64,000 nt of DNA from Neorhodopirellula lusitana (lineage in GTDB: Bacteria; Planctomycetota; Planctomycetia; Pirellulales; Pirellulaceae). The stretch spans positions 514,089 through 578,088 of the forward strand of contig NZ_FXUG01000003.1 in the NCBI RefSeq assembly GCF_900182915.1. Reading direction: 5' to 3'. Below the pieces are notes generated by a model, which was given only the letters and a program-made list of their open reading frames with translations, had not been told where the DNA came from and made no database searches. Positions 15,001-20,182 of the stretch are shown one piece after another. Every line of letters starts with the position of its first letter. Positions within the stretch are counted from its first letter, which is position 1. Both the position numbers and the translations under genes were made by a program.

Positions 15001-17975
15001 CGTCCGCCACCATAACGCATATCAGCGTGGGAGACGAAGTCTAAGAAGATACCCTGATCTTCCCAATTGCCGCGACCTTCTGCGTTATCAATGTCGTTTC
15101 GCAACTCGATCCCGGCCCAGTCGCCACTGATCGGTGTTGTGTTATTGGAGTTCGAATCAATGCCGAACGATTCATCGTTGTAGCTGGTGAAAACCACTGA
15201 TGAGTCAGGCGTACCCAGAATCTGGATTGCCGCCAACGAGCGATCTGCATCGACAGCGCTACTGCCTACCACAATCTTGGAGTCACGCAGTTTGAAGATC
15301 GACCCGGCGTCTATCATGACCGTCACGTTCTTCTTGACTTCGAACGTTTCGCCGTCAATCAAGACCGTATTGCCTGCACCGCCACGTCCCAGTTCGTAAG
15401 CGGGGTTATCAGCGACTGTTTGAATGTCACCGTCATTCCCTGCCGACGGCAGCAAACGGATAATATCGCCGGCCTTGGATTCTTCAATCGCTTTTTGAAT
15501 CGTGCGATATGGCGAATCAAGCGAGCCTGAATTCGAATCATTACCGTCGGAATCCTTGACCACGAAAATCGTCCGTGGAACCGACGTGTTGCCTGGATCG
15601 GTATCGGGAGCAGTCTGGAACCAGAAGTTAAAATCGCCACCAGCGACACCATCAGCATCGCCATCCAAACGAGTCCCGCGTCGATCAGCAAGCGCATCCG
15701 CACTGCTTTCACCGGATGTTACATCGAACGTGATACGCAACTCATAATCGCCTTCCGAAAGACCATCCGCGCCCGTACCGTCCTGCTCGCCATCGTACGA
15801 ATCGTTGCCTGTGCTAGAAATACCAACAACGTACTCACCAGCGGTCAGATCAACGCGAACGTAGGAATCGTCGCCAAACGAATCGTCATTGCGAGCGACC
15901 AACTCGAAGTTGACGACTCCGTTGTCGCCAGGACTTTTGCGATACAGCTGAACCAGAGTGTCAAGCAAACTGACGTCATCCAGTCGCTGCGCAAACGTTT
16001 CCAACGTGACGCGGCCAACAATTTCGTCTGCGGCAGTTCCGGTGGGCGAATCAATCGTGAAGGAATAAAAATCAACGTCACTGCTTTCGGGGCGATGCAG
16101 TGCTTGACCGATCGTGATGTCGCTTTGACTTAAGAAGTCAGGCTCCGATGGTAAAGATGGGAAACCAGCTAAGCCGCTAGTGCCACCGTTACTCAGGCTA
16201 CCGTCATTTGAGTCTGTTTCACTGTTAGGTTCGTCGGGGCTGCTACCGCCCGCAGCAACTCCATCGGGAAGCTCGAACAGGTCACCGATTCCCAACAGGC
16301 TACCAATACCGCGCAGCCCTTCAACGAACCAGCTTGGTCGTTCATCTGGCGACAAACCGTAACCGTCATACCAGCCTTCATCAGCTTCAAGGATCAAGAT
16401 ACCAAGCGATGGATCACGATCATTTACACGGTACAAACTATAGGGAGTGCCTTCACCGGCCCCGGTGTCCGCAGTCTCTTGGATGGCGCGAAGGTCACCG
16501 GTGACGATTTGGAGCCCGGAATCTTCCGTCTCAACAAACGTAACACCCAAGTGCTGCTCGTAGAGATCGAAGATTTCGCGAGTACGCTCTTTCTGTGCTT
16601 CTGAAATGGCGTTGTCGAGCGGGTTGCCGTTCGGATCCAATCCATACCGATTAGCGAAGTTATAAGGGAAAATGTTGATCCCAGTGGTAGTATCGATACG
16701 TCCCACAACGCTGGCATCACGAGTCTGATCTCGCGAACCAGGAGCGTCGTATGCTCCGGGCCATGGCGGCACGTACGCACCTGTATTTTCGATCGATCCA
16801 CCACGAAGCACTACGCTTTGAACACCGTCCGCAGGATCGAAGGTCACTTCGGGATTAAGTGATTGCGTACCACTGGCGTCGCTAACCGTAATCGTTCCAC
16901 CATCGAAGGTATTGTTCGAACCGACGGCGACCGCGGCTCCACCTTCATCCAAAACGGTCGATCCCTCTTCCGCCACGTTCAATACTTCGGTGTCGCCGGG
17001 AAGTCCATCGCCAGCGCCAACACGCAAACGGAAGGTCCCCACGCCGTCCGCCTGACCAGTCAAGACTGACAAGTCGTCTGCAAAACGCAGGATCGCCAAG
17101 TTCGCCACTGGATCGTAGATGATCGTTACAGGATTGAAAAGAACATCGTCCGTATTCTCAACTGTGTCCTGAGTCAAAAACAGCGAATAGAAACGGGGAT
17201 CGACGACAGACAAGCTCGATGTCGTTTGGCCAGCTTCCGGAACAGCAGCGTTTGTGATCGTTCCTGCATCGGGATTGGAGAACGGGTCATCGTTGAAGTA
17301 AACGTGAATCTCGTCGGTAGCCTGTTCACGATTGTTCGCCGTTCCCGATACCGGTTGAGGGACAACTGCAACGACGGTGGGTCCCACTTCGACTTCGAAA
17401 TCGATGTCCAAAGTTGGTGTTGAAGAACCAACTTGGTCTGCTGGAAGAATCGCTTCGCCGGCGAGGTTCCGCAGTGCTGTGATATTGGTGTCCGCGCCAT
17501 CTGCATTGGCGAACACGTCTTGGTTGTTGAAATCGTCGTAGCCTGCGATCTGGATGCGATAGCGATCGTCCGGAAGTGCCTCAGCGAATCGCGCCACCAC
17601 AACGCGATCCCCCACTTCATCATCCGCAAAATCCAATACACCCGGCTGAATCAGCAATTCGTTGCCGTCATCAAACGAGCCATCGCCACCCGAACCGATG
17701 ATGCGAATCCCACCCAAAGTGGACGCATCGATCGCCGTGTCGCCATCGAAACGGAAGGTCAACTCACGCGGAGCGGTCACCAATTGGTTCTGCTCGCTGG
17801 TGCCTTCCAGCCGGATTTGAGACTCCGATCCCGCCTCAACGCTGACCAGTCGCGGACCGCTAATAATCTCAGCGGCCAGTAGTTCTCGTTTATCCAAAGT
17901 CTGGTGATTGAGCCGTCTAGTAACGGCATTTTTCAAACTACGACTGCGACGGATTGAATTTCTTCGTTGGGTCAT
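1..17975 (-). CDS. Giant exported multidomain adhesin-like protein (C-terminus outside window)
   Basis: One open frame of 5,991 codons runs from the ATG at 17975 past the left edge with no in-frame stop, so the C-terminus is missing. The N-terminus is basic and contains RRLNHQTLDKRELLAA, the planctomycete version of the LEPR-XLL sorting motif found on giant exported proteins. Approximate order by residue: Ig-like/SwmB-like segments to ~300; a matrixin-like domain ~430-580 lacking zinc ligands; a PPC-like domain ~610-750; a DUF1565-type beta-helix start (GNDSNSGSLDSPYRTIQKAI) ~800; beta-helix and FN3-like blocks to ~2000; a second PPC-like block ~1750-1840; a long run of ~100-residue repeats ending in AAEVA-type helices ~2800-3550; beta-helix repeats with NNTIV motifs ~4160-4310; more repeats ~4530-4880; a GEVED domain ~5015-5340; cadherin-like repeats to the edge. 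Composition is acidic (Asp, Thr, Ser), with few cysteines. Role inferred: cell-surface or secreted adhesion/matrix protein. The reading frame and exported nature are well supported; the function is not. Confidence 0.9.
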   Translation of the reverse strand, partial: MTQRRNSIRRSRSLKNAVTRRLNHQTLDKRELLAAEIISGPRLVSVEAGSESQIRLEGTSEQNQLVTAPRELTFRFDGDTAIDASTLGGIRIIGSGGDGSFDDGNELLIQPGVLDFADDEVGDRVVVARFAEALPDDRYRIQIAGYDDFNNQDVFANADGADTNITALRNLAGEAILPADQVGSSTPTLDIDFEVEVGPTVVAVVPQPVSGTANNREQATDEIHVYFNDDPFSNPDAGTITNAAVPEAGQTTSSLSVVDPRFYSLFLTQDTVENTDDVLFNPVTIIYDPVANLAILRFADDLSVLTGQADGVGTFRLRVGAGDGLPGDTEVLNVAEEGSTVLDEGGAAVAVGSNNTFDGGTITVSDASGTQSLNPEVTFDPADGVQSVVLRGGSIENTGAYVPPWPGAYDAPGSRDQTRDASVVGRIDTTTGINIFPYNFANRYGLDPNGNPLDNAISEAQKERTREIFDLYEQHLGVTFVETEDSGLQIVTGDLRAIQETADTGAGEGTPYSLYRVNDRDPSLGILILEADEGWYDGYGLSPDERPSWFVEGLRGIGSLLGIGDLFELPDGVAAGGSSPDEPNSETDSNDGSLSNGGTSGLAGFPSLPSEPDFLSQSDITIGQALHRPESSDVDFYSFTIDSPTGTAADEIVGRVTLETFAQRLDDVSLLDTLVQLYRKSPGDNGVVNFELVARNDDSFGDDSYVRVDLTAGEYVVGISSTGNDSYDGEQDGTGADGLSEGDYELRITFDVTSGESSADALADRRGTRLDGDADGVAGGDFNFWFQTAPDTDPGNTSVPRTIFVVKDSDGNDSNSGSLDSPYRTIQKAIEESKAGDIIRLLPSAGNDGDIQTVADNPAYELGRGGAGNTVLIDGETFEVKKNVTVMIDAGSIFKLRDSKIVVGSSAVDADRSLAAIQILGTPDSSVVFTSYNDESFGIDSNSNNTTPISGDWAGIELRNDIDNAEGRGNWEDQGIFLDFVSHADMRYGGGRTGIRDEVVSPIKMFESRPTLIHNQISLSAFAAFSADPNSFREDSFHAPRYQPVEMFTSDYDRAGPEIYGNVLTDNSINGLFVRVLTPAVDELETLTVSGRFDDTDIVHVISEVLTISGAPGGPTLLEDRPDVGSVTLTASTATETTLAGNPGLASGTYQYKLTFVTDEGHESLASLSTSTRVLSGASNSIVLNNLPLAGEGFSGRNLYRRVEVGGVESYELVAQLDRRTRQFVDYGQDLKREANIEVKPVASGIVVERFTAADLQPGEVLPTGILQRDRGYDYRITFADVFGGETEASGTTNTVVALQDGLIRLTNLPVAPDEFIGTNVYRIDPATGKYYLVAELRLGETSLIDTGISPDAEFDGSLLGRELGANANGGTKLLPRFDARLTIDPDTIVKFDASRIEVGIGADFYAEGTDSKPIIFTSRNDDEYGIGGTFDTNNNGSSEGDNGDWGGIMFRQGSTGSIAYADIRYGGGATGADSFNALEILQADVRVVNSTFINNASGIGNNSGPTDIRGGQGFNDSSTIFIRGSQPVLIGNTIVDGEGAAISINPDALAFQGTIDSGRSTGGIDRFDVRPDNQGPLLLDNQLSGNAINGMRVRSEIVTTDSVWDDTDIVHVVEGPIYSLTHHYHGALRLRSDADQSLVVKFSDEGTLIGGGRELDIDDRIGGTIQVLGSPGFPVVLTSLNDNTIGSGFTPDGQSSADTLGNSDEAPAAGDWIGLQIQSYANDRNVAYVFESERGEAGAITTNQAPADAQIVGDLAADEYSGDENKRLGITVHGTLATDKDVDTYRFTAPGQTTVYFDIDETTFGLDTVVELVNVNGETIARSNDSYSESIDPTQLYVNESLLQGVSPDEVRALPTALTSGNVESANPLDAGFRVVLPGDAGVDTNYYIRVRSNNAETSGQYELGIRLRGSDEVAGSTIQGADIRYATTAIQVSGSPIHSPLTGDFGEEITYVDPTPGDRNSGDETTVESVGDRLQANLGDAQDLGNLLTTDRASLVVTGEIGNLTTTDLDLRLEDVDIYEVQLFAQQLSPDTYDSENRFVTATFDIDYADELARVNTVLSVYDSQGRVILVSRDSNVTDDQGTPLQGVDLENLSAGSAGVQDAYIGPVQLPEGTYYVVVSSQAAVPAVLDQFFSQNATNPDVRLMPINSIRNISHDSLEEFDSFTDRQLDYTAERPVIETLFNATSPVEYTLDDIRLFVNYEGGVTGGTSSTLASFNPFTGTMERLIGSFGPGSGDLAIRDDGELFTYSTSNNPFNSTTIGNYLNVDPADGSGGNTGDDSITFRQTTPTGLLTQVDGGAQFIVNAMTFERNNSASPVNTSAVNANETFWVIGSRDSAGRGGEVPIELRTNILYLAASNNGEILSRGSRLITADRNFGATEYLTSYGPASDEVEFGIVDTGFIDDTSGDGGNITGVAAVNNTVNANGDLVGVTDLGGIHVFNPNSGTDAPTDFFEDGYNSVIPTDFYGYIEADPAHIGGSTQTIVDPNDSTQFITVPVFSGLSYGPQVVEDGVYAETLFATTPDGWMYAFTLETSETGELTTAPANIFYNGRSALEFSFVGGASVGQSPSGLAFSNLEANPWHSTIDRRADSGHGLFSTYDQTRLDTSGGNSLYFGFEVTGNAADNTIARADGDVLGQIAPGGSHGSTISDSIDLREYSADDKPTLYFTYHIEVEADDDYTLARAQNDSFRVFAAGDDGEWKLLATNNAFRSLPNSDEYDEQVDTNIDVQTVFDDNADGQWRQVRADLSEFAGSRDVRIRFDFSTAGSMQSHFGSIELVGVDGETIEDNSRTTLQNDDGSFSLLQTIVGRDVVLPSGTDLINGDSFTVTYNDPASDANPLIQTVVFVDTLTPGGPAADVIEVVIDPNATRIEVARAVAAAVPGQMRPRVDGDGNLSLLAASEVSIGSTLKGGQANPIDFAGTFTVLNVPTGDTAAAGSSTLNGEQVFIQYPDFTFDFLRYVRTVNLTGDPNEIIADSGDSKAEIATRILAALPAGTAYLDGDNNVVFIEEGVEIFVQAAPSQVVTSINAEADVRARIDVQSGAALNDDELVVIDYVDGGGVNRQFAIAFDDGDGVPPALLASFDASEVVSYTDSDNMTVIANEVFTAINSNPDAGPFLDPIQEGNTIRVRVVDTNGNDLANIDSDQRTNQFSSRDIEAVEIELPSTAAGITNGELIAVTINGVTTDVRFNDSSGTSSLGSVVYDGPAQGSGDTAVGEIARRFAELALPAGVNYGITGNRVTLYGDTVSVRIDSAGSAFTSTTRSAIEITVPSGDELNDRDTIQLDAVLDSNGQPIAVGTEFTLRERRTNTSSVVNAANSFAFDSTDTAEEIRDNLVSRYSPFATATDGSLNRLMVVATDLATTVPESSVELQMEEVAVINIPDGSELRTGEQLELVGGGETVLVTFVREGIDLADDPANPTVEVIFNENETGAEIATRIAEELQQSNPDLNVIELFNGTGIGLAVFGSSASVITNPEITTEGELEVDTYVIPVTLPAGDDIVDGEQITIYRKNDPTNDFGEVYTFTTTGTGAANEIVYAVDDTAAEVATKFVAALDKSLVPLIVGAGGREVRLVNASSVELQDPDSLIVSWEAEEDTVSNFFYTARAVPVLVDSTMDSIEVTDQLRRTLRFSLGTNAAQLYEYESTATLENYKKSAEDRIRVYNTFVFEAGPYGVNQIAIDESMPGDEFGLGAPTAFASSQISTAGAQNNVVEGVYIDDIVVGFAERGEVVLYENYTAEPANSNFVLDPAYIPDSRGDSVQPEHADEILVGPYALEIRTADEYGVPQDYDPINLELDEGFGLGRSFDTNDRLATGAVTIVAPEGIDLKDGDFFILDDGTQQLTFEFDSRYAPGVDIVAGNVPVYFDPANTAAEVAASIRDAINSDQSQDTLTILASTGDSRESGISTSRRVELFGGEVFVNPGTGRTISLDMVAEETYAGRYTNSRVAVVDHDADTVDYVLYTDQLAQAAVPGYVSGDTLIANGKIGDPVAFGINPGSNADDGSILLTDPTYDMDVVRVYLTAGEAIDIDVDTTGLFRTGVGLQFPFVAVVEKGTVFSGSSLNFAFAQDASGSAAVSNPFEPTIAVGETQEGANLTFTPLRTGYYDIVISSTARYAGDLGPISETDVQFGDYQMTVRPADDLGEDFRDVLMVDYHYGITDVNRVQDQGQLIIQGNFIRDSANVGISSVVDPNVPLTARLLRDSNTQGLIPGAVITNNVISNSGSIGIEIGGGDFSENQIGTANIFSRVVNNTIVNQGSGIGIEVSGRAAPTLLNNVIVGFDQGIDADTAESSLTVADGNAFSGNTVNSSLPLGSASVDIPTTTELFSGSDFIPLAGSGLIDNSYTSLVDRESFYDTVKEPVGISRSPILAPDFDIYGQRRVDSLTGVPNGGTGSNPFIDRGAIENADFRRPDAVLNNPFDAPDETAAGAPTDITFSGDTDPQQSYIRLVDSTQFTEYFEVQLIDEAGTGLDSSTITEDTVLLTENGNQLVPGRDYTFGYSENSRTIRLTPLAGVWNQDSVYEITLNNQVRRVVEISDGGSIADGDQVIISDASGRETVFEFDSGYTLGVPLSETLVITDVVNGFNDTDTFTITSRDGLTTHTFEIDTNNATASANVAIPLTGAGTIAGVRDAILRVLSPRLFGDLTSVDYGAELGLAPVSIGSDSIQLGTLPTVFADTDPPVIELPGHVVDLSDISAGLNKIGSSNSVTDGDQFTYTRGGEAITFEFDSDDSIAATDQTGLFRRVEFNRTDTPDQVAAAIATALRQSSLGLNDARAIGDGLVSVGGLEGDTIELVGSDLTLTGAPGVTPFLSISVSDTATGTRVHDSVVTITVGDRTEGFRFTTDSSLAFAENSVEVDPEFEADEVAEALNAAIQLVFGAELPATLEDQTISLNETPADQVGDLVTVDVSASPFLSQAGLSGGAIAVGFVPSQALSATSVAASLQTAITDSSLDVEVFAPGGGVLLITDTTNVELITNGGLTTTGTEILPAVSDLAGNPVNPTRSNDETRFTIIMPEVGFDFGDAPSTFGTLLVSPTPSLLPTDLGFIQGNGARHAVIGGSSNSRLGFVIDTEGNGQPFTNGLADDTQQTFSFTETSADISVDSSVASSQTLTIDATPDFGERITLQLGTSTVVYELVDPNQNPSANTVAVLINADFTPAEVAEALLNAIQSTLSELGGGFEAGLDSEATIRLTALDDEDGVSIVEFRADPSDDPSFFFGRYADNGAVLDNSQAGSVLGYVNPLDPAGTNFQVYVTGGGLVDAWIDFNRNGRFDEDGTEQILRNVPVVDGINTLSIAQPGFDVADGNTWLRIRLSDAGNTSPTGVAIGGEVEDYQITVLNIQTPTPTAADFVAVEDTPLRIDTTTNASNPPLEINEKVLIDPATVADQLLPVRFFPQLPLLNVDPAETSFPDDDVLTYKTPHGILEINLTEGDDLSGSFLYTSDPDFFGLDSFQYRLSTQQNAESAGQNSDNLATVTISVLPENDAPGATTTGIVGFEATADEGDGTLVISATDLVASATPDFNLGQASAPQNESNQTIFVRAISTSSGSIVAGGPTTTLTTNQGGTISVVFDNDVDPMWITQVIYTPAANFNSDTGALGDLLLDEFSFTLIDNGISILPADLTAKLVELNEPVDPADDDSRPLRLDALSQSPYFIDDDGSGGLLQDQFMHPAVDGPETTVAEATATAVIRVVPRNDAPVLGVDYVGLTDATGNVNDDFLAFYPDPATRPVPTEDNTFVFSSDFLLGNDAAGPVDAIDETTPRSTNDGDLRVVAVAMDDSSAETLGRGTISLNRQTGMITFTPAPDVYGPVTFTYTVTDSGINESTNIDPADVSDPTVRGGQISTPKSTTITSTIFVEPVNDAPVAYDRLRQAVEDATLTIDVETMLNASLTTSSNIVATSNGVTVPDGSELRDGEVLILTATNGRQGTIEFNTSGVASNGTDFVIQYSTEETAAQLAVRVQEAIRSLGFGGSIDGAIVGRVNFVNTTAV
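1950..2930 (-). other. GEVED domain in the giant protein
   Basis: The segment opens with DFGDAPSTFGT and NGARHAV, continues with DTEGNGQPF and DAWIDFNRNGRF, and closes with TSPTGVAIGGEVEDYQITV. These are the hallmark motifs of the GEVED domain found in exported bacterial proteins. It is interrupted by a unit of the AAEVA-type repeat (TPAEVAEALLNAI), an insertion not expected in a minimal GEVED domain. Confidence 0.8.
3330..4400 (-). repeat. Second array of the TFEFD/AAEVA-type repeat in the giant protein
   Basis: Three to four more units of the same plan occur here, with motifs such as TVFEFDSGY, HTFEIDTNN, ITFEFDSDD and EADEVAEALNAAI. Single extra copies lie near 6360-6520 (QLTFEFDSRY followed by TAAEVAASI) and at the left edge near 60-290 (GTIEFNTSG followed by TAAQLAVRVQEAI). 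They separate beta-helix and GEVED blocks and may act as spacers. Confidence 0.55.
7320..9540 (-). repeat. Array of ~100-residue divergent protein repeats (copies of a TFEFD/AAEVA unit)
   Basis: Within the giant gene, about seven successive units share one plan. Each has a hydrophobic strand plus a PxGxxLxDGD turn, a strand ending in a TFEFD-like or related motif, then a strand ending VxF, an acidic TAAEVA-like motif and a short helix (IxxAI). Examples are PSGTDLINGDSF, PAGDDIVDGEQITI, TAAEVATKFVAAL and GAEIATRIAEEL. Units are diverged at DNA level, so this is old protein duplication rather than recent slippage. No family name is assigned. Confidence 0.6.
16240..16680 (-). other. Degenerate matrixin-like (M10-type) zincin domain within the giant protein
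   Basis: This part of the giant protein reads IFDLYEQHLGVTFVET and later QIVTGDLRAI, the usual lead-in of zinc endopeptidase domains in planctomycete giant proteins. Where an active enzyme has a HExxHxxGxxH helix, this protein has FVEGLRGIGSLLGIGDLFEL (around 16330-16270). LLGIGDLFELP aligns with the common LLGLGHxYELP, but all three histidines and the glutamate are replaced. It therefore looks like a catalytically dead protease scaffold. The alignment is by eye from memory of the family. Confidence 0.5.
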
Positions 17976-18019
17976 GGTTGACCGAAGCCTTGAAAGAAAA
18001 AGTGGTGTGACGAATAGCA

Positions 18020-18045
18020 GACGAGGTACCGGGGCAGAAAGTTCC
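18020..18045 (-). promoter_or_regulatory. Putative ECF sigma-factor promoter of the giant gene
   Basis: Read on the minus strand, GGAACTT (18045-18039) is followed by CGTCTG (18023-18018). The GGAAC and CGTC cores are 17 bp apart, matching the general GGAAC-N16/17-CGTC layout of extracytoplasmic-function sigma promoters. The predicted transcript would start near 18012 and leave a 5' leader of about 35-40 nt before the ATG at 17975. Only a sequence match; no expression evidence. Confidence 0.4.
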
Positions 18046-18100
18046 GTTCCAACACCCGACAAATTCACCTGGGCAGTTTAGTTCGACTTGTTCGAATCCG

Positions 18101-18118
18101 CCTAAATTTCTATTTAGG
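18101..18118. promoter_or_regulatory. AT-rich perfect inverted repeat upstream of the giant gene
   Basis: CCTAAAT and ATTTAGG face each other across a 4-bp spacer, about 55 bp upstream of the putative -35 element. The symmetry and position suit a dimeric regulator site; it could also be a small hairpin. Confidence 0.3.
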
Positions 18119-18443
18119 ACAATTCAACACCCTTCCCACACCCGTCCACAGCAAGGGGTTGTGACGGTTCTAAGGACAGATCTCGCCCCAACAATCAGCT
18201 TCATATGGAGCACTCTTGCCCATTCAATCTCAATCGAGCAAGCACCACAGGAGTCCCCCCAAACCCCGCAGAGGACGCAAAAACACGCTCAATGACAGGT
18301 AAAACTCACCCGCGGATAGAATCTTGCACCACCCAAAGGGGCTGCGAATTAGAACTCCGCCAGAAGAGGCCACACCCCAAGGGCCAGGGTGGCGAGGCAG
18401 CAAAAGAAAAGTTGCAAAAACAACACGGGATGGCGTTCCACAA

Positions 18444-18492
18444 CCGGGAATTCGCTCGAATCCCGGTCACGCGACTAGAAAAACGTCGCGTG
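18444..18492 (-). terminator. Two adjacent hairpins downstream of the helicase gene
   Basis: An 8-bp perfect stem (CACGCGAC/GTCGCGTG, 18468-18475 with 18485-18492) with a T-rich loop on the minus strand is followed by a second GC-rich stem (18444-18466). They lie about 100-150 bp after the helicase stop. There is no clean T-tract after either stem, so termination is only a guess. Confidence 0.3.
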
Positions 18493-18591
18493 CCTAGAAA
18501 AGCACTGTCGTGGCCCCGTAAAAGACGGTGACGCACCAACGAGAAGAGACAATAACCTCCGACATGGCGGTGTCGAATGTCCCAATGGGCT

Positions 18592-19944
18592 CTAACGACG
18601 ACTCTTACGCTTGCGATTCATCGGATTCAAGCTTTTGCGAGCGGGAGCCTGCTCAACTTCCACTTCGGGCTCTGGTTCTGCCACGACGACAGGCTCAAAC
18701 CCTTCCAGCGTGTCACGTACCAGCAACTTGTTGATCCGCTGCTCGATACTGGTCAAAACCTCACCTTCGCCAGGAACGACGAACGTGAAGGCAATCCCTT
18801 CGCGCCCCATCCGACCAGTCCGGCCGACACGGTGCACGTAATCGTCGCAATCTTGCGGCACATCAAAATTGACGATGTGGGAAATCGTCGTGATGTCGAT
18901 CCCACGACCGACCACATCGGTCGCAACCAGAATCTTCAGCTTGCGATCACGTAATTCCTGCAATACGCGGTCTCGCTCGCGTTGCTGCATGTCCCCATGA
19001 ATCGCGCCACACTTACCGTGATAAGTGCGTGCCAGATGGCGATAAAGTCGATCCGTGCCTCGCTTGGTGCGACAGAAGACGATCGCTTGTTCGGGATCTT
19101 CGCGTTCCAAAAGCCGCTCGATCAACTCCACTTTTCGGTCTTGGGCAATCGTGAAGTAGCGCTGTTCAATTGTTTCAACAGCCATCTCATTGCGGCAGCA
19201 ATCGATCACAACCGGTTCCTGCATGTAGCTTTCCGCTAGGCGGCGAACCACCGCTGGCAGGGTCGCCGACAACAGCAACGTTTGTCGATTTCGTGGACAT
19301 TTACGCATAATCCGCTCGATTTGCGGACGAAAACCGATATCCAGCATTCGGTCGGCCTCGTCTAGTACGACGCACCAAACCTTGTCGGTCCGAAGCGTTC
19401 CACGCTGCAAGTGATCATGCACACGGCCAGGTGTGCCCACCACGATCTGCACGCCATTTTCCAGTTGGCGTAACTGGCGGTTCATATTCTTGCCGCCCGA
19501 AAGCACTGCGATTTCCGTTGGCAATCCGTGTGCTAGGCGCTGTGCCTCGCCGGCCACCTGATCGGCGAGTTCGCGAGTTGGCACAATGATGATCGCTTGC
19601 GGATCCCGGCAATCCTCCAGCGAATCAAGCTGCTCCAGAATCGGGATCGAAAACGCAGCTGTTTTCCCCGTCCCGGTACGAGCTTGACCAATCACGTCGG
19701 TTCCTGCCAAAGCGTGCGGAATCAACGCTGCTTGGATAGGTGAAGGCTTCGTAAAACCAGCCTCTACCAACGCTTTTCGCATAATCGGCGACAAATCCAG
19801 CTCGTCAAACGACTCCATGTCGGGAGGCGTTTCCACGGGGCCAACGGATTCCAATAGCGCGATCGTATCGCCTTCTTCTTCGAAGCGAGGCGGTCGAGAA
19901 CCGCGGCGGGGGCGTGAATTGCGGGGACCTTTTGAATAACTCAT
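18592..19944 (-). CDS. DEAD-box ATP-dependent RNA helicase (RhlE-like)
   Basis: A 450-residue cytoplasmic RNA helicase. All family motifs are visible: Q-motif PSPIQAALIPHAL, Walker A ARTGTGKT, Ia PTREL, Ib TPGRV, Walker B/DEAD in VLDEADRMLDIGF, SAT in LLSATLP, then the second RecA domain with IVFCRTKRGTDRL, ATDVVGRGID and HRVGRTGR. A ~70-residue N-terminal extension (basic, then acidic) precedes the core, and the tail after ~400 is charged, ending RKRKSRR, which suits RNA binding. It likely remodels RNA structures in ribosome assembly or decay; the precise subfamily (RhlE, CsdA, DbpA) cannot be fixed by eye, though RhlE is the best fit in length. It is divergent from priA across about 240 bp. 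Confidence 0.95.
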   Translation of the reverse strand: MSYSKGPRNSRPRRGSRPPRFEEEGDTIALLESVGPVETPPDMESFDELDLSPIMRKALVEAGFTKPSPIQAALIPHALAGTDVIGQARTGTGKTAAFSIPILEQLDSLEDCRDPQAIIIVPTRELADQVAGEAQRLAHGLPTEIAVLSGGKNMNRQLRQLENGVQIVVGTPGRVHDHLQRGTLRTDKVWCVVLDEADRMLDIGFRPQIERIMRKCPRNRQTLLLSATLPAVVRRLAESYMQEPVVIDCCRNEMAVETIEQRYFTIAQDRKVELIERLLEREDPEQAIVFCRTKRGTDRLYRHLARTYHGKCGAIHGDMQQRERDRVLQELRDRKLKILVATDVVGRGIDITTISHIVNFDVPQDCDDYVHRVGRTGRMGREGIAFTFVVPGEGEVLTSIEQRINKLLVRDTLEGFEPVVVAEPEPEVEVEQAPARKSLNPMNRKRKSRR

Positions 19945-20182
19945 CCCAGAAGTTTATCGACTAGTCGTCGCTTGCGACACTGGGTCGCTGGCAGACATTA
20001 CGACGTTAGCAGTAGTTAATTGCAGCGACGAGCCAACGTCCGTCACAATGGGGCGTTTGAGTCACCGGGGAAATCAGTTCCACACACCTGACCAAAGGTG
20101 TCATCGAAGGCCCGATAATCCACAAAGCCGCCACCGCACGACTGGCTGCCATTTCGGTCCCGCTGACAATCTTGAGTTCACG

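Larger units (their letters stand above)
17976..18591. other. 616-bp intergenic region before the giant gene
   Basis: This gap separates the helicase stop from the giant gene start; both genes read leftward. It holds an ECF-type promoter match (18020-18045), an AT-rich perfect inverted repeat (18101-18118) and two adjacent hairpins (18444-18492). Short open frames exist on both strands but none has a recognisable domain, so I see no protein gene here. Confidence 0.6.

Noticed and set aside
18205..18531. 108-codon frame in the gap before the giant gene
   Set aside because: Contains the inverted-repeat hairpins, has no family-like content and low-complexity charged sequence.
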